Part shown: in pieces, positions 1 through 5,294 of the stretch | Layout of the letters: every line of letters begins with the position of its first letter | Position numbering within the stretch: the first letter of the stretch is position 1 | Assembly: GCA_021162155.1 (NCBI GenBank) | Contig: JAGGZF010000065.1 | Location: 1 to 5,294, forward strand | DNA: 5,294 bases | From: a bacterium | Lineage (GTDB): Bacteria; Patescibacteriota; Minisyncoccia; UBA6257 | Reading direction: 5' to 3' | The notes under the pieces: model-generated | What the model was told of the DNA's origin: nothing | The model's database searches: none | Seen by the model: the letters and a program-made list of their open reading frames with translations, nothing else | Program-made: the position numbers and the translations under genes

Positions 1-202
1 CTTTAGATAAAATCTTCTTTAATATCTTTCTAAACAAGAAAAATAATGGATACTTTCTAATTTCTTTTAATGTCTCCCTAAAATTTTTTTTTGTTGCGAT
101 AACAACTATATCTACCTTGTTACCCTGTAGCTCTCTAAAGATAGGGTGATTATCGGGTCTCGAAATAAAAGGATAAAAACTTGTAAGAAATGCTATCGTC
201 AT
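1..202 (-). CDS. Partial CDS (N-terminus only): nucleotide-fold transferase, formyltransferase-like or glycosyltransferase
   Basis: An open frame starts with ATG at 202 and runs 67 codons off the left edge without a stop. The protein begins MTIAFLTSFYPF, a hydrophobic first beta strand as in Rossmann-like enzymes. A second strand, VDIVVIAT, lies at about residues 30-37, followed by a basic helical stretch (KEIRKYPLFFLFRKILKK). This layout fits the N-terminus of methionyl-tRNA-formyltransferase-like sugar formyltransferases. The opening also resembles GT4 glycosyltransferases (LTSFYP). No catalytic motif lies inside the window, so I cannot choose between them. The start is fixed by a 4-nt ATGA overlap with the stop of the 406-aa gene, which implies translational coupling. 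A purine stretch (AAGGA, then GAG nearer the start) precedes it. A run of nine A residues on the coding strand (complement of 84-92) lies inside the gene without breaking the frame. Confidence 0.75.
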   Translation of the reverse strand, partial: MTIAFLTSFYPFISRPDNHPIFRELQGNKVDIVVIATKKNFRETLKEIRKYPLFFLFRKILKKILSK

Positions 203-1419
203 ATTTTCTCTATTTCCTTCATTATCCTATTTTCTAACATTAAAGAATCACAGAAATATTTAGCAGCCCAATTCACATAGTTAAACGGAGCATATTCTTT
301 AAAAATCGGCTGAGAGCCCTTAATTCCGCCCCTAATTCCATTAGCCAATCCACCTAATTTCTGGGTTGTTTTTATATGATCGTTCATTTTTAAGGCAGAA
401 TTTAAAAATCGAGCATCTTTTGTAACCTCGTATAATTTTAGCCAAATAAAAGAAATTTGTGCTTCACCGACCAAACATTCATAATCATCTTTGCTGGCCC
501 ATTTTTCATCGTAAGTAGCTTTCAATAGTTTTTTTGAAATCTCAAATTTTCTCAATAAAACTTCTGCTGGTTTTCTAGCTGCTTGAATGAAAATGTCATT
601 TTTTAACATAATTCCTGAAAACAAAAAGCCTTCAATAGCATAAGCAATATTGTGTAACAATGGTTGAACCCCTTTTTGAAAAGAATTGTTCTCAAACCAA
701 CCATTCTCTTTTTGCTGAGCGAGGGCCCAATTTAAGTGTCTTAACGCGCAATCTAAATATGATTTATTTTTTGTAATAAGATGTAACTCAATTAGCGCCT
801 GACAAACTTTAGTATAATAAGTATGAAAATCGGACACATTAGGAATAGGTGTATGCCATTTTTTCCAAGTTTCATTATTCTCCTGTGCTGATACTAACCA
901 ATTACCAGCTCTTTTAGACGCTTCAAGAAATATTCTGTCCTTGGTCTCTTTATAAGCCCTGTTCCAACCAAGCATAACCATGCCCGTATTAAAAACTGTC
1001 GGCTGCTTCTCTGTCAGAAAGAATCCTGTTGGATCTTTACCCACATAACCATTGGGAATTGCCCCATCTTTCAACTGAATTTCTAATTCCCATTTTGCCA
1101 TCGAAACAGCCATATCGAAATATTTTCTATCTTTACAATAATAATAGTAATCAAAAATTGTAGGTATAATATAACCTGTTGTCTCTGGGTAAGCAGGTAG
1201 CCATCCAAATCTTAAAGAATACGCGGCAGAAATTCCAGTTTTTTTACAAGCCCTCCAAGCTCTTTCTATCCACTGAATACAAGCTTTTAGGTGCCCGTCA
1301 GATGATCTCGGTTTAAATCGTATCCCTAGCCAATCACGAATTAATATTTCTAAATGAGAAACCTTATATAATTTTAGAACAAATATCGCTTTCAATAATT
1401 TTTTAAGTATTTTTCTCAT
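199..1419 (-). CDS. Alpha/alpha-barrel protein, D-glucuronyl C5-epimerase-like / terpene-cyclase-like fold
   Basis: This 406-aa soluble protein shows repeated helical pairs rich in Trp and Tyr, as in six-hairpin (alpha/alpha) toroids. Conserved-looking blocks are AYPETTGYIIPT (76-87), DGAIPNG (118-124), VFNTGMVMLGW (142-152), PLLHNIAYAIEG (253-264), LVGEAQIS (316-323) and GGIKGS with a Tyr/Pro/Asn-Trp tail (364-384). I recognise this pattern from uncharacterised proteins in polysaccharide clusters, often named after D-glucuronyl C5-epimerase, prenyltransferase or terpene cyclase because of shared fold. The family suggests action on a sugar chain (epimerase, lyase or hydrolase), but the substrate and reaction are not shown by the sequence. 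There is no clear signal peptide; the N-terminus is basic with a short hydrophobic patch (10-18). The gene lies 13 nt after pgpA with no evident Shine-Dalgarno sequence, and its stop overlaps the next start by ATGA, so it is probably co-translated with the downstream transferase. CDS is certain; function is only broad. Confidence 0.85.
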   Translation of the reverse strand: MRKILKKLLKAIFVLKLYKVSHLEILIRDWLGIRFKPRSSDGHLKACIQWIERAWRACKKTGISAAYSLRFGWLPAYPETTGYIIPTIFDYYYYCKDRKYFDMAVSMAKWELEIQLKDGAIPNGYVGKDPTGFFLTEKQPTVFNTGMVMLGWNRAYKETKDRIFLEASKRAGNWLVSAQENNETWKKWHTPIPNVSDFHTYYTKVCQALIELHLITKNKSYLDCALRHLNWALAQQKENGWFENNSFQKGVQPLLHNIAYAIEGFLFSGIMLKNDIFIQAARKPAEVLLRKFEISKKLLKATYDEKWASKDDYECLVGEAQISFIWLKLYEVTKDARFLNSALKMNDHIKTTQKLGGLANGIRGGIKGSQPIFKEYAPFNYVNWAAKYFCDSLMLENRIMKEIEKI

Positions 1420-1432
1420 ATTAATACTTATA

Positions 1433-1912
1433 TTATAGAAATTTCAGAATCAATATCATAACTGCAGCAGCATATATTCCGGCTACCACATCATCTAAAA
1501 CAACACCCCAACCTCCGGGTAACTTCTGAATTATATTAGCAGGAAATGGTTTTAATGCATCAAACAATCCAAAAAGTAGCATCGCTCCGAAAAGCAATAA
1601 AGGAAATTTAATTCCTTTAATCAGCACCCAACCGGGATTAACCAGAGATAAAGAAGCAATAAGCACGCCCACTATCTCATCTATAATAATTTTAGAACAA
1701 TCTTTTTCTTGAAAAAAATTCTCTGCCCGGGAAGAAACAGGAATAGCCACAATAGTAAATATGATAGCCAATATCACTCTCAAGTAATAAGGAAGAATGG
1801 AGAAAAGTAAAGCAACTCCAAAGCCCAAAATGGTCCCCACTGCACCGGGAAAAATAGGACTATACCCACCACCGAACCCTGTAGCTAAAAATTTAACCCA
1901 AAAATTTTTCAT
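1433..1912 (-). CDS. pgpA: Phosphatidylglycerophosphatase A
   Basis: PgpA removes phosphate from phosphatidylglycerophosphate to give phosphatidylglycerol at the inner membrane, using Mg2+. The 159-aa product has the usual family length and motifs: GGGYSPIFPGAVGT (14-27), matching the family's G-x-P-x-x-PGT-x-G start; IIIDEIVG (75-82) with the acidic pair D78/E79; FDALKP (117-122); and LPGGWGVVLDDVVAGIYA (131-148) with the DD pair. Hydrophobic segments at about 29-60, 82-116 and 142-159 fit an integral membrane protein. I chose the ATG at 1912 rather than the open-frame start at 2014: the longer version adds 34 residues unlike the family and would cover half of the DUF5989 gene. The chosen start overlaps the DUF5989 stop by one base (TAATG). 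No Shine-Dalgarno sequence is visible, so translation probably depends on coupling. Finding it inside a carbamoyltransferase/glycan operon is unusual; a specialised phosphatase of a lipid-linked intermediate is an alternative, though the motifs look canonical. Confidence 0.93.
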   Translation of the reverse strand: MKNFWVKFLATGFGGGYSPIFPGAVGTILGFGVALLFSILPYYLRVILAIIFTIVAIPVSSRAENFFQEKDCSKIIIDEIVGVLIASLSLVNPGWVLIKGIKFPLLLFGAMLLFGLFDALKPFPANIIQKLPGGWGVVLDDVVAGIYAAAVMILILKFL

Positions 1913-2106
1913 TAGAACAGAGTATAAATAAAAGGCGCTAAAGCTGAGCCTTCTACAAAAACTATCACAATACCTAGAAATAAAAGAACCACAATAATAG
2001 GTACTAACCACCATATTTTACGGTGTTTAATGAAGTAGAAAAACTCTCTTATAATACCTAACCGAGAAAAATACTCTTTTATCTTCTTGACTATTTTGGA
2101 GCACAT
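1912..2106 (-). CDS. DUF5989 family small membrane protein
   Basis: This 64-aa protein has a basic amphipathic N-terminus (KIVKKIKEYF), a cytoplasmic-looking block FFYFIKHRKIWWLVP (22-36), one membrane helix (about 32-52) and an invariant-looking end EGSALAPFIYTLF (52-64). The Trp-Trp-Pro entry to the helix and the SALAPFIYTLF tail are the pattern I know as DUF5989. Its molecular role is unknown. Such proteins recur beside NodU-type carbamoyltransferases, and a similarly tiny protein sits next to SxtI in saxitoxin clusters (SxtK; that equivalence is from memory and not tested). The inference is a membrane scaffold or partner for the carbamoyltransferase/SGNH pair. The gene starts 4 nt after the SGNH stop with no Shine-Dalgarno sequence, and its TAA shares one base with the pgpA ATG. 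No alternative start fits better. Confidence 0.87.
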   Translation of the reverse strand: MCSKIVKKIKEYFSRLGIIREFFYFIKHRKIWWLVPIIVVLLFLGIVIVFVEGSALAPFIYTLF

Positions 2107-2110
2107 ATTT

Positions 2111-3196
2111 TTATTTAAAATCTATTATTTTATATGAGACCATATAATCGAAAATTGCTTTTGCTATATAATATTGACCTTTGCAAAGAGGATGTAGGGT
2201 ATCAAAAAATAATTCTCCTTTGTTCGGTAATCGATTAAAATAGCCATCTAAATCTATCATAGGAACCCCTTCTTCTTGAGATATTTGCTTTATAGTATCA
2301 TTATACCTACGCTGTAATATCATTAAGTTTTTTATATCCGAAGTAAAATAAGGATAGTGTACCTTTTGTAAATCTTCCGGAGCCATCCTCTCAGATAATA
2401 TACTAGCCAAATTAAGTAATACAACTCTAATGTTATTCTTTCTACATATCTTTATTATCTCTTTTAAATTCGCTTCATATCTCTGAGGTTTAAATGTTTC
2501 GTATATTCTCCTTTCTTCATTATCTCTATTAATTTTAATGAAGTGTTCTACTCGAGGTTTAATCCATAGAAATATAAACTTTCGTCCAGCTTTATAAATA
2601 TAAAATCTGTTCAAAAATTTTACTACTCCAGCATATTTACTATATAGCCGAGGGGATAAAGGGTTAATGGAATAAAGGTCATTCCATCCCACATAAACAA
2701 TTAGAATATCGGGTTGATATTGTAATATATCATAACGAAGACGATTCAGAACATTTTCAGAACTATAACCCTCTACTCCAGCATTAATCACTTCTATTTT
2801 TCCAAGGTGCTGTTTGTTAAATAACCTCTGTAGTTGAGCAGGATAAGGACAACTCTCTGGAACAATACCAAAGGTTACAGAATCTCCCATCACTATAACT
2901 CTAGTATTATTAGGATCTTTGTGAAGAGTAAACTCTTTCCCTCTAAACCCCTTAGAATTAATAACTAATAATTCCTTTCTGCCGGAATCTGGAGAATAAC
3001 GATAAGCACAGTATCCCGGTTTTAGACTCCATCCCCATTTAGAGTTAGGTACTTCATAAGGATCTAGGTCTGCTTGGCGCAAAAAGAACTGCGCACATAA
3101 TCTAAGAGAACATTCTAATAAAGCCAGAAAGAGTAAAACTACTACAATACTAAAAAGACAATTTTTGAGCTGATTTGGGCTGTCCTTTGTAGCCAT
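2111..3196 (-). CDS. Membrane-anchored SGNH/GDSL-family hydrolase or acyltransferase
   Basis: This 361-aa protein has a short cytoplasmic tail and one N-terminal membrane helix (about 12-29), then a globular SGNH domain expected outside the inner membrane. Catalytic blocks are visible: block I GDSVTFG (104-110, nucleophile S106), block II with G140 in NAGVEGYSS, block III with N172 in GWNDL, and block V DTLHP (332-336) with D332 and H335. All four signature residues are present, so it should be active. A preceding NSKGFRG (80-86) is common in this extracytoplasmic subgroup. SGNH enzymes remove or transfer acyl groups (often O-acetyl) on carbohydrates or lipids; direction and substrate cannot be read here. 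It follows the carbamoyltransferase by 14 nt. A GAGGA overlaps that gene's TGA stop about 11 nt before the ATG, the clearest ribosome site among the main genes, if a little distant. Its place in the operon suggests the same glycan or lipid target. Confidence 0.9.
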   Translation of the reverse strand: MATKDSPNQLKNCLFSIVVVLLFLALLECSLRLCAQFFLRQADLDPYEVPNSKWGWSLKPGYCAYRYSPDSGRKELLVINSKGFRGKEFTLHKDPNNTRVIVMGDSVTFGIVPESCPYPAQLQRLFNKQHLGKIEVINAGVEGYSSENVLNRLRYDILQYQPDILIVYVGWNDLYSINPLSPRLYSKYAGVVKFLNRFYIYKAGRKFIFLWIKPRVEHFIKINRDNEERRIYETFKPQRYEANLKEIIKICRKNNIRVVLLNLASILSERMAPEDLQKVHYPYFTSDIKNLMILQRRYNDTIKQISQEEGVPMIDLDGYFNRLPNKGELFFDTLHPLCKGQYYIAKAIFDYMVSYKIIDFK

Positions 3197-3210
3197 ATCT
3201 AATTATATCC

Positions 3211-4953
3211 TCAATCTGGTTCAAAAATTTCGTACCAATGTAAGTTTTCTTTTAATGGTGCCTGTTCTTTTTTATCTAAAAGATAATTTCCCATCACTAA
3301 ATAATCCATACCGGAACGCATAAAACATAAATAAGCATCAGAGGGAGTACACACTATAGGCTCTCCTCTTAAATTAAAGGAAGTATTCAAAACTACCGGA
3401 ACCTTGGTAATATTATAGAATTCCTTAATTAAGTCATAATACAATGAATTTTGTTGCCTATTTACTGTCTGATGCCTAGCAGTTCCGTCTACATGAGTAA
3501 CAGCAGGAATAATTGTTCTCTTACTTTCTTTCACCTCTGTAGTGAAAAGCATATAAGGACTAGGAACATCCATTTTTAAATACTCTCCAGCATATTCTTC
3601 CAATAAGGAAGGGGCGAAGGGTCGAAATGGTTCTCTAAACTTAATTCTTTTATTAATCATATCCTTCATTTCTGGATTACGTGGATCTGCTAATATACTT
3701 CTGTTACCTAACGCTCTGGGGCCCCACTCCATCCTGCCCTGGAACCACCCTATAATTTTTCCCTGAGACAATAAATGCGCTACCTTCTTTATTAAGTTTC
3801 CCTTGTCCAATCTCTCATAAGGAATACTTTTGGAATCCAAATACTGCTGGATCTCTTGATTAGTAAACTCTGGCCCCCAGTAACTATGAGGCCAAACAAA
3901 TCCTCTTTTATGTTTCAAAATAGAATAGTATATATAAAGCGCAACTCCTACAGCTCCACCAGCATCACCAGCCGCAGGCTGAATAAAAATATTTTTAAAG
4001 GGAGTCTCTTCATATATCTTACCGTTAGCTACACAATTCAAAGCCACACCACCAGCTAAGCACAGATTAGGTATCTTTGTTTTTTGGTAAAGAGAGCGGG
4101 CTAATTTCACCATAATTTCATTAGTAATCTTTTGTAATGATGCAGCCACATTCTCGTGAAATTCTGTTATCGCTTCCGTAGGTTTTCTCCTTTGGTGCCT
4201 AAATAATTTTTCAAATTTCCTATTTATCATTACCAGCCCATAATGATAGGCAAAATAGTTCATATTTAACTTAAAGCTTCCGTCATCTTGAATAGTTATC
4301 AACTCTTTAGTAATTAAATCGTAAAAAGTAGGCTTTCCATAGGAGGCAAGCCCCATAATCTTATACTCTGCACTATTCACTCTAAATCCCAGATAGTAAG
4401 TAAAAGCAGAATAAAATAATCCCAAAGAATGAGGGAATCGTATTTCGTGAGTTAAGTATATTTGATTCTCTCTTCCAAAACCTTGAGTAGCAGTAGACCA
4501 CTCTCCTACTCCATCGATAGTGAGAATAGCGGCTTCAGAAAAAGGAGATACCAAAAAGGAGCTAGCAGCATGAGATAAATGATGATTAATAAAAATAATC
4601 TTCCCTTTATAATTTAATTCCTTGCGTATTATATAAGGTATCCAAATTTTTCTTTTTAACCATATTGGCATAGCATGATAAAAAGAGAATAACCCACGGG
4701 GAAAAACAGAAATATAGGTGCTTAATATTCTCTCAAATTTTAGGAGGGGCTTATCGTAAAATCCTACATAATTTAAATCTTGAGCTGTGATCCCAGCTTC
4801 TTTGAGACAATATTTTACAGCACGTAAAGGAAAACTTTGATCGTGCTTCTTTCTAGAGAATCTTTCTTCTTGGGCAGCCGCAATAATTTTGCCGTCTTTT
4901 ATTAGACAAGCGGCTGCATCATGATAGAAACAAGAAATTCCTAAAATATACAT
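3211..4953 (-). CDS. O-carbamoyltransferase, NodU/CmcH/TobZ family
   Basis: Enzymes of this family make carbamoyl-adenylate from carbamoyl phosphate and ATP, then carbamoylate a hydroxyl of a sugar or natural product (NodU on Nod factors, TobZ on tobramycin, SxtI in saxitoxin clusters). At 580 aa it is full length with both domains. The N-terminal Kae1-like domain carries MYILGISCFYHDAAACLI at the start, QEERFSRKKHD (28-38), the metal-binding type motif HHLSHAASS (124-132), LTIDGVGEW (144-152), LAGGVALNCVAN (299-310) and QPAAGDAGGAVG (325-336). The C-terminal YrdC-like domain carries GRMEWGPRALGNRSILADPR (406-425), REPFRPFAPS (440-449), HVDGTARHQTV (487-497) and NTSFNLRGEPIVCTP (523-537). No key block is missing. 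It is cytoplasmic. The ATG at 4953 begins directly with the canonical first strand; no Shine-Dalgarno sequence precedes it. It lies 16 nt after the SxtJ-like gene and 14 nt before the SGNH gene. The acceptor is unknown; the context favours an envelope glycan or lipid-linked sugar. Confidence 0.96.
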   Translation of the reverse strand: MYILGISCFYHDAAACLIKDGKIIAAAQEERFSRKKHDQSFPLRAVKYCLKEAGITAQDLNYVGFYDKPLLKFERILSTYISVFPRGLFSFYHAMPIWLKRKIWIPYIIRKELNYKGKIIFINHHLSHAASSFLVSPFSEAAILTIDGVGEWSTATQGFGRENQIYLTHEIRFPHSLGLFYSAFTYYLGFRVNSAEYKIMGLASYGKPTFYDLITKELITIQDDGSFKLNMNYFAYHYGLVMINRKFEKLFRHQRRKPTEAITEFHENVAASLQKITNEIMVKLARSLYQKTKIPNLCLAGGVALNCVANGKIYEETPFKNIFIQPAAGDAGGAVGVALYIYYSILKHKRGFVWPHSYWGPEFTNQEIQQYLDSKSIPYERLDKGNLIKKVAHLLSQGKIIGWFQGRMEWGPRALGNRSILADPRNPEMKDMINKRIKFREPFRPFAPSLLEEYAGEYLKMDVPSPYMLFTTEVKESKRTIIPAVTHVDGTARHQTVNRQQNSLYYDLIKEFYNITKVPVVLNTSFNLRGEPIVCTPSDAYLCFMRSGMDYLVMGNYLLDKKEQAPLKENLHWYEIFEPD

Positions 4954-4969
4954 AAAAATTTAAAGAAAA

Positions 4970-5203
4970 TCAGAATTGATGATAAAAACTTTCTTCTGAT
5001 GTATCTTTGGGCAATTCCAGCCAATAACTCTCTTTACTAAATTTGTACTTTAGGGGGTCTTTCCGTAATATTTTCATAATTATCGCTATGGGACCCAGTA
5101 TCACAAAATAGACAACAGTTAGTAAAACAATAGTCCAGCACCAAGCTAGTATATCACCTATCTTAAGCCAAATTCTCCAAAGTAGTTTGAAAAATTCTTT
5201 CAT
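4970..5203 (-). CDS. SxtJ-like small membrane protein (short form)
   Basis: This 77-aa protein has an amphipathic Trp-rich N-terminus (1-20), one long hydrophobic segment (about 21-44) and a conserved-looking cytoplasmic tail: RKDPL (47-51), SYW (59-61) and the terminal FYHQF (73-77). The hydrophobic segment followed by K-D-P-L, then S-Y-W, then a final Q-F is the C-terminal pattern of SxtJ-family membrane proteins that accompany NodU-type carbamoyltransferases. Full SxtJ proteins are about 125-135 aa by my recollection with more membrane helices at the N-terminus. This copy has only the second half, and an in-frame TAG lies two codons before the ATG, so the missing part is not simply mis-annotated. 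The function is unknown; a membrane platform for the carbamoyltransferase is plausible. It directly precedes the carbamoyltransferase by 16 nt. No Shine-Dalgarno sequence is seen before its ATG; see the candidate promoter just upstream. Confidence 0.85.
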   Translation of the reverse strand: MKEFFKLLWRIWLKIGDILAWCWTIVLLTVVYFVILGPIAIIMKILRKDPLKYKFSKESYWLELPKDTSEESFYHQF

Positions 5204-5259
5204 GATCTAGAGGTTTTTATTTTACCAATAATTTTATCTCTTTTCAACGCCATTTTCAT
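5200..5259 (-). other. Candidate 19-codon mini-ORF before the SxtJ-like gene
   Basis: An ATG at 5259 follows a strong AGGAAGG (5270-5264) by four bases and opens 19 basic codons (MKMALKRDKIIGKIKTSRS). Its TGA overlaps the SxtJ-like ATG as ATGA. Its own ATG overlaps, again as ATGA, the TGA at 5258-5256 of a frame open from the window edge. This would be a translational-coupling leader that feeds ribosomes to a gene lacking its own Shine-Dalgarno sequence. It competes with the alternative that this stretch is simply the end of an upstream gene in another frame, so support is limited. Confidence 0.25.
5219..5247 (-). promoter_or_regulatory. Candidate sigma70-type promoter upstream of the SxtJ-like gene
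   Basis: On the minus strand TTGAAA (5247-5242) and TAAAAT (5224-5219) are separated by exactly 17 bases, each matching five of six consensus bases. Transcription would start near 5211, giving a leader of under ten bases before the ATG at 5203. That would suit a near-leaderless message and agrees with the absence of a Shine-Dalgarno sequence there. In DNA this AT-rich, such a match can occur by chance, and the boxes may overlap the tail of an upstream gene. Confidence 0.33.
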
Positions 5260-5294
5260 AAAACCTTCCTATTATTCTTTTTACATTCTTCCTC
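5234..5294 (-). CDS. Possible C-terminal end of an upstream gene (partial)
   Basis: A frame open from the right edge encodes about 19 residues (RKNVKRIIGRFYENGVEKR) before a TAA at 5236-5234. The mix of basic, hydrophobic and aromatic residues looks like an ordinary protein C-terminus, leaving 30 nt before the SxtJ-like ATG. A rival frame, also open from the edge, encodes EEECKKNNRKVL and stops with TGA at 5258-5256. Only one can be the real upstream gene, and the visible piece is too short to identify a family or to decide firmly. The tight spacing elsewhere makes some upstream gene in this operon likely. Confidence 0.3.
   Translation of the reverse strand, partial: RKNVKRIIGRFYENGVEKR

Noticed and set aside
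75..100. T-run on the plus strand as a terminator
   Set aside because: No GC-rich stem precedes it and it lies inside an open coding frame on the other strand.
1913..2014. 34-residue N-terminal extension of PgpA from an ATG at 2014
   Set aside because: The Cys/Ser/Tyr-rich extension is unlike the family, overlaps the DUF5989 gene in another frame, and the ATG at 1912 gives the normal length and a TAATG coupling.
3100..3196. Possible lipoprotein signal in the SGNH protein (LLEC at 26-29)
   Set aside because: Glu directly before the Cys does not fit a lipobox; a plain membrane anchor explains the hydrophobic stretch.
3856..4059. 67-codon open frame on the plus strand
   Set aside because: It lies wholly antisense to conserved parts of the carbamoyltransferase (HSYWGPEF through the LAGGVALN region), and its product has no recognisable motif.
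2111..5203. A true saxitoxin-type toxin cluster
   Set aside because: Only the carbamoyltransferase and small membrane proteins are shared in type; no polyketide-synthase-like, amidinotransferase or oxygenase genes are present in the window.

Overview
The window is AT-rich (roughly one third G+C by eye) and fully coding on the minus strand. Genes are packed with gaps of 16 nt or less and with two stop/start overlaps, so it reads as one stretch of a bacterial operon transcribed from high to low coordinates. There are no RNA genes, insertion sequences, CRISPR repeats or long intergenic spaces. The organism cannot be named from this sequence. The low G+C, weak Shine-Dalgarno sequences and this particular gene set resemble contigs of uncultured, envelope-rich bacteria (Omnitrophota-like lineages are one possibility); this is an inference.

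Order in the direction of transcription: (a) 5294-5204, a short edge region with the likely tail of an upstream gene and a candidate promoter; (b) a 77-aa SxtJ-like membrane protein; (c) a full-length 580-aa NodU/CmcH-type O-carbamoyltransferase; (d) a 361-aa membrane-anchored SGNH/GDSL hydrolase or acyltransferase; (e) a 64-aa DUF5989 membrane protein; (f) a 159-aa phosphatidylglycerophosphatase A; (g) a 406-aa alpha/alpha-barrel protein of the D-glucuronyl C5-epimerase-like or terpene-cyclase-like type; (h) the first 67 codons of a nucleotide-fold protein (formyltransferase-like or glycosyltransferase) running off the left edge.

Genes b-e form a recognisable module: a carbamoyltransferase, an SGNH enzyme and two tiny membrane proteins. 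The small proteins are related in type to those beside the carbamoyltransferase SxtI in cyanobacterial saxitoxin clusters. Genes g and h look like the start of a sugar or polysaccharide modification segment. A reasonable but unproven reading is that the operon decorates an exported glycan or lipid-linked sugar: carbamoylation in the cytoplasm, acyl addition or removal outside the membrane, and sugar-chain editing by the downstream genes. PgpA, normally a housekeeping phospholipid enzyme, sits in the middle and overlaps DUF5989, which is the least expected part of the layout.
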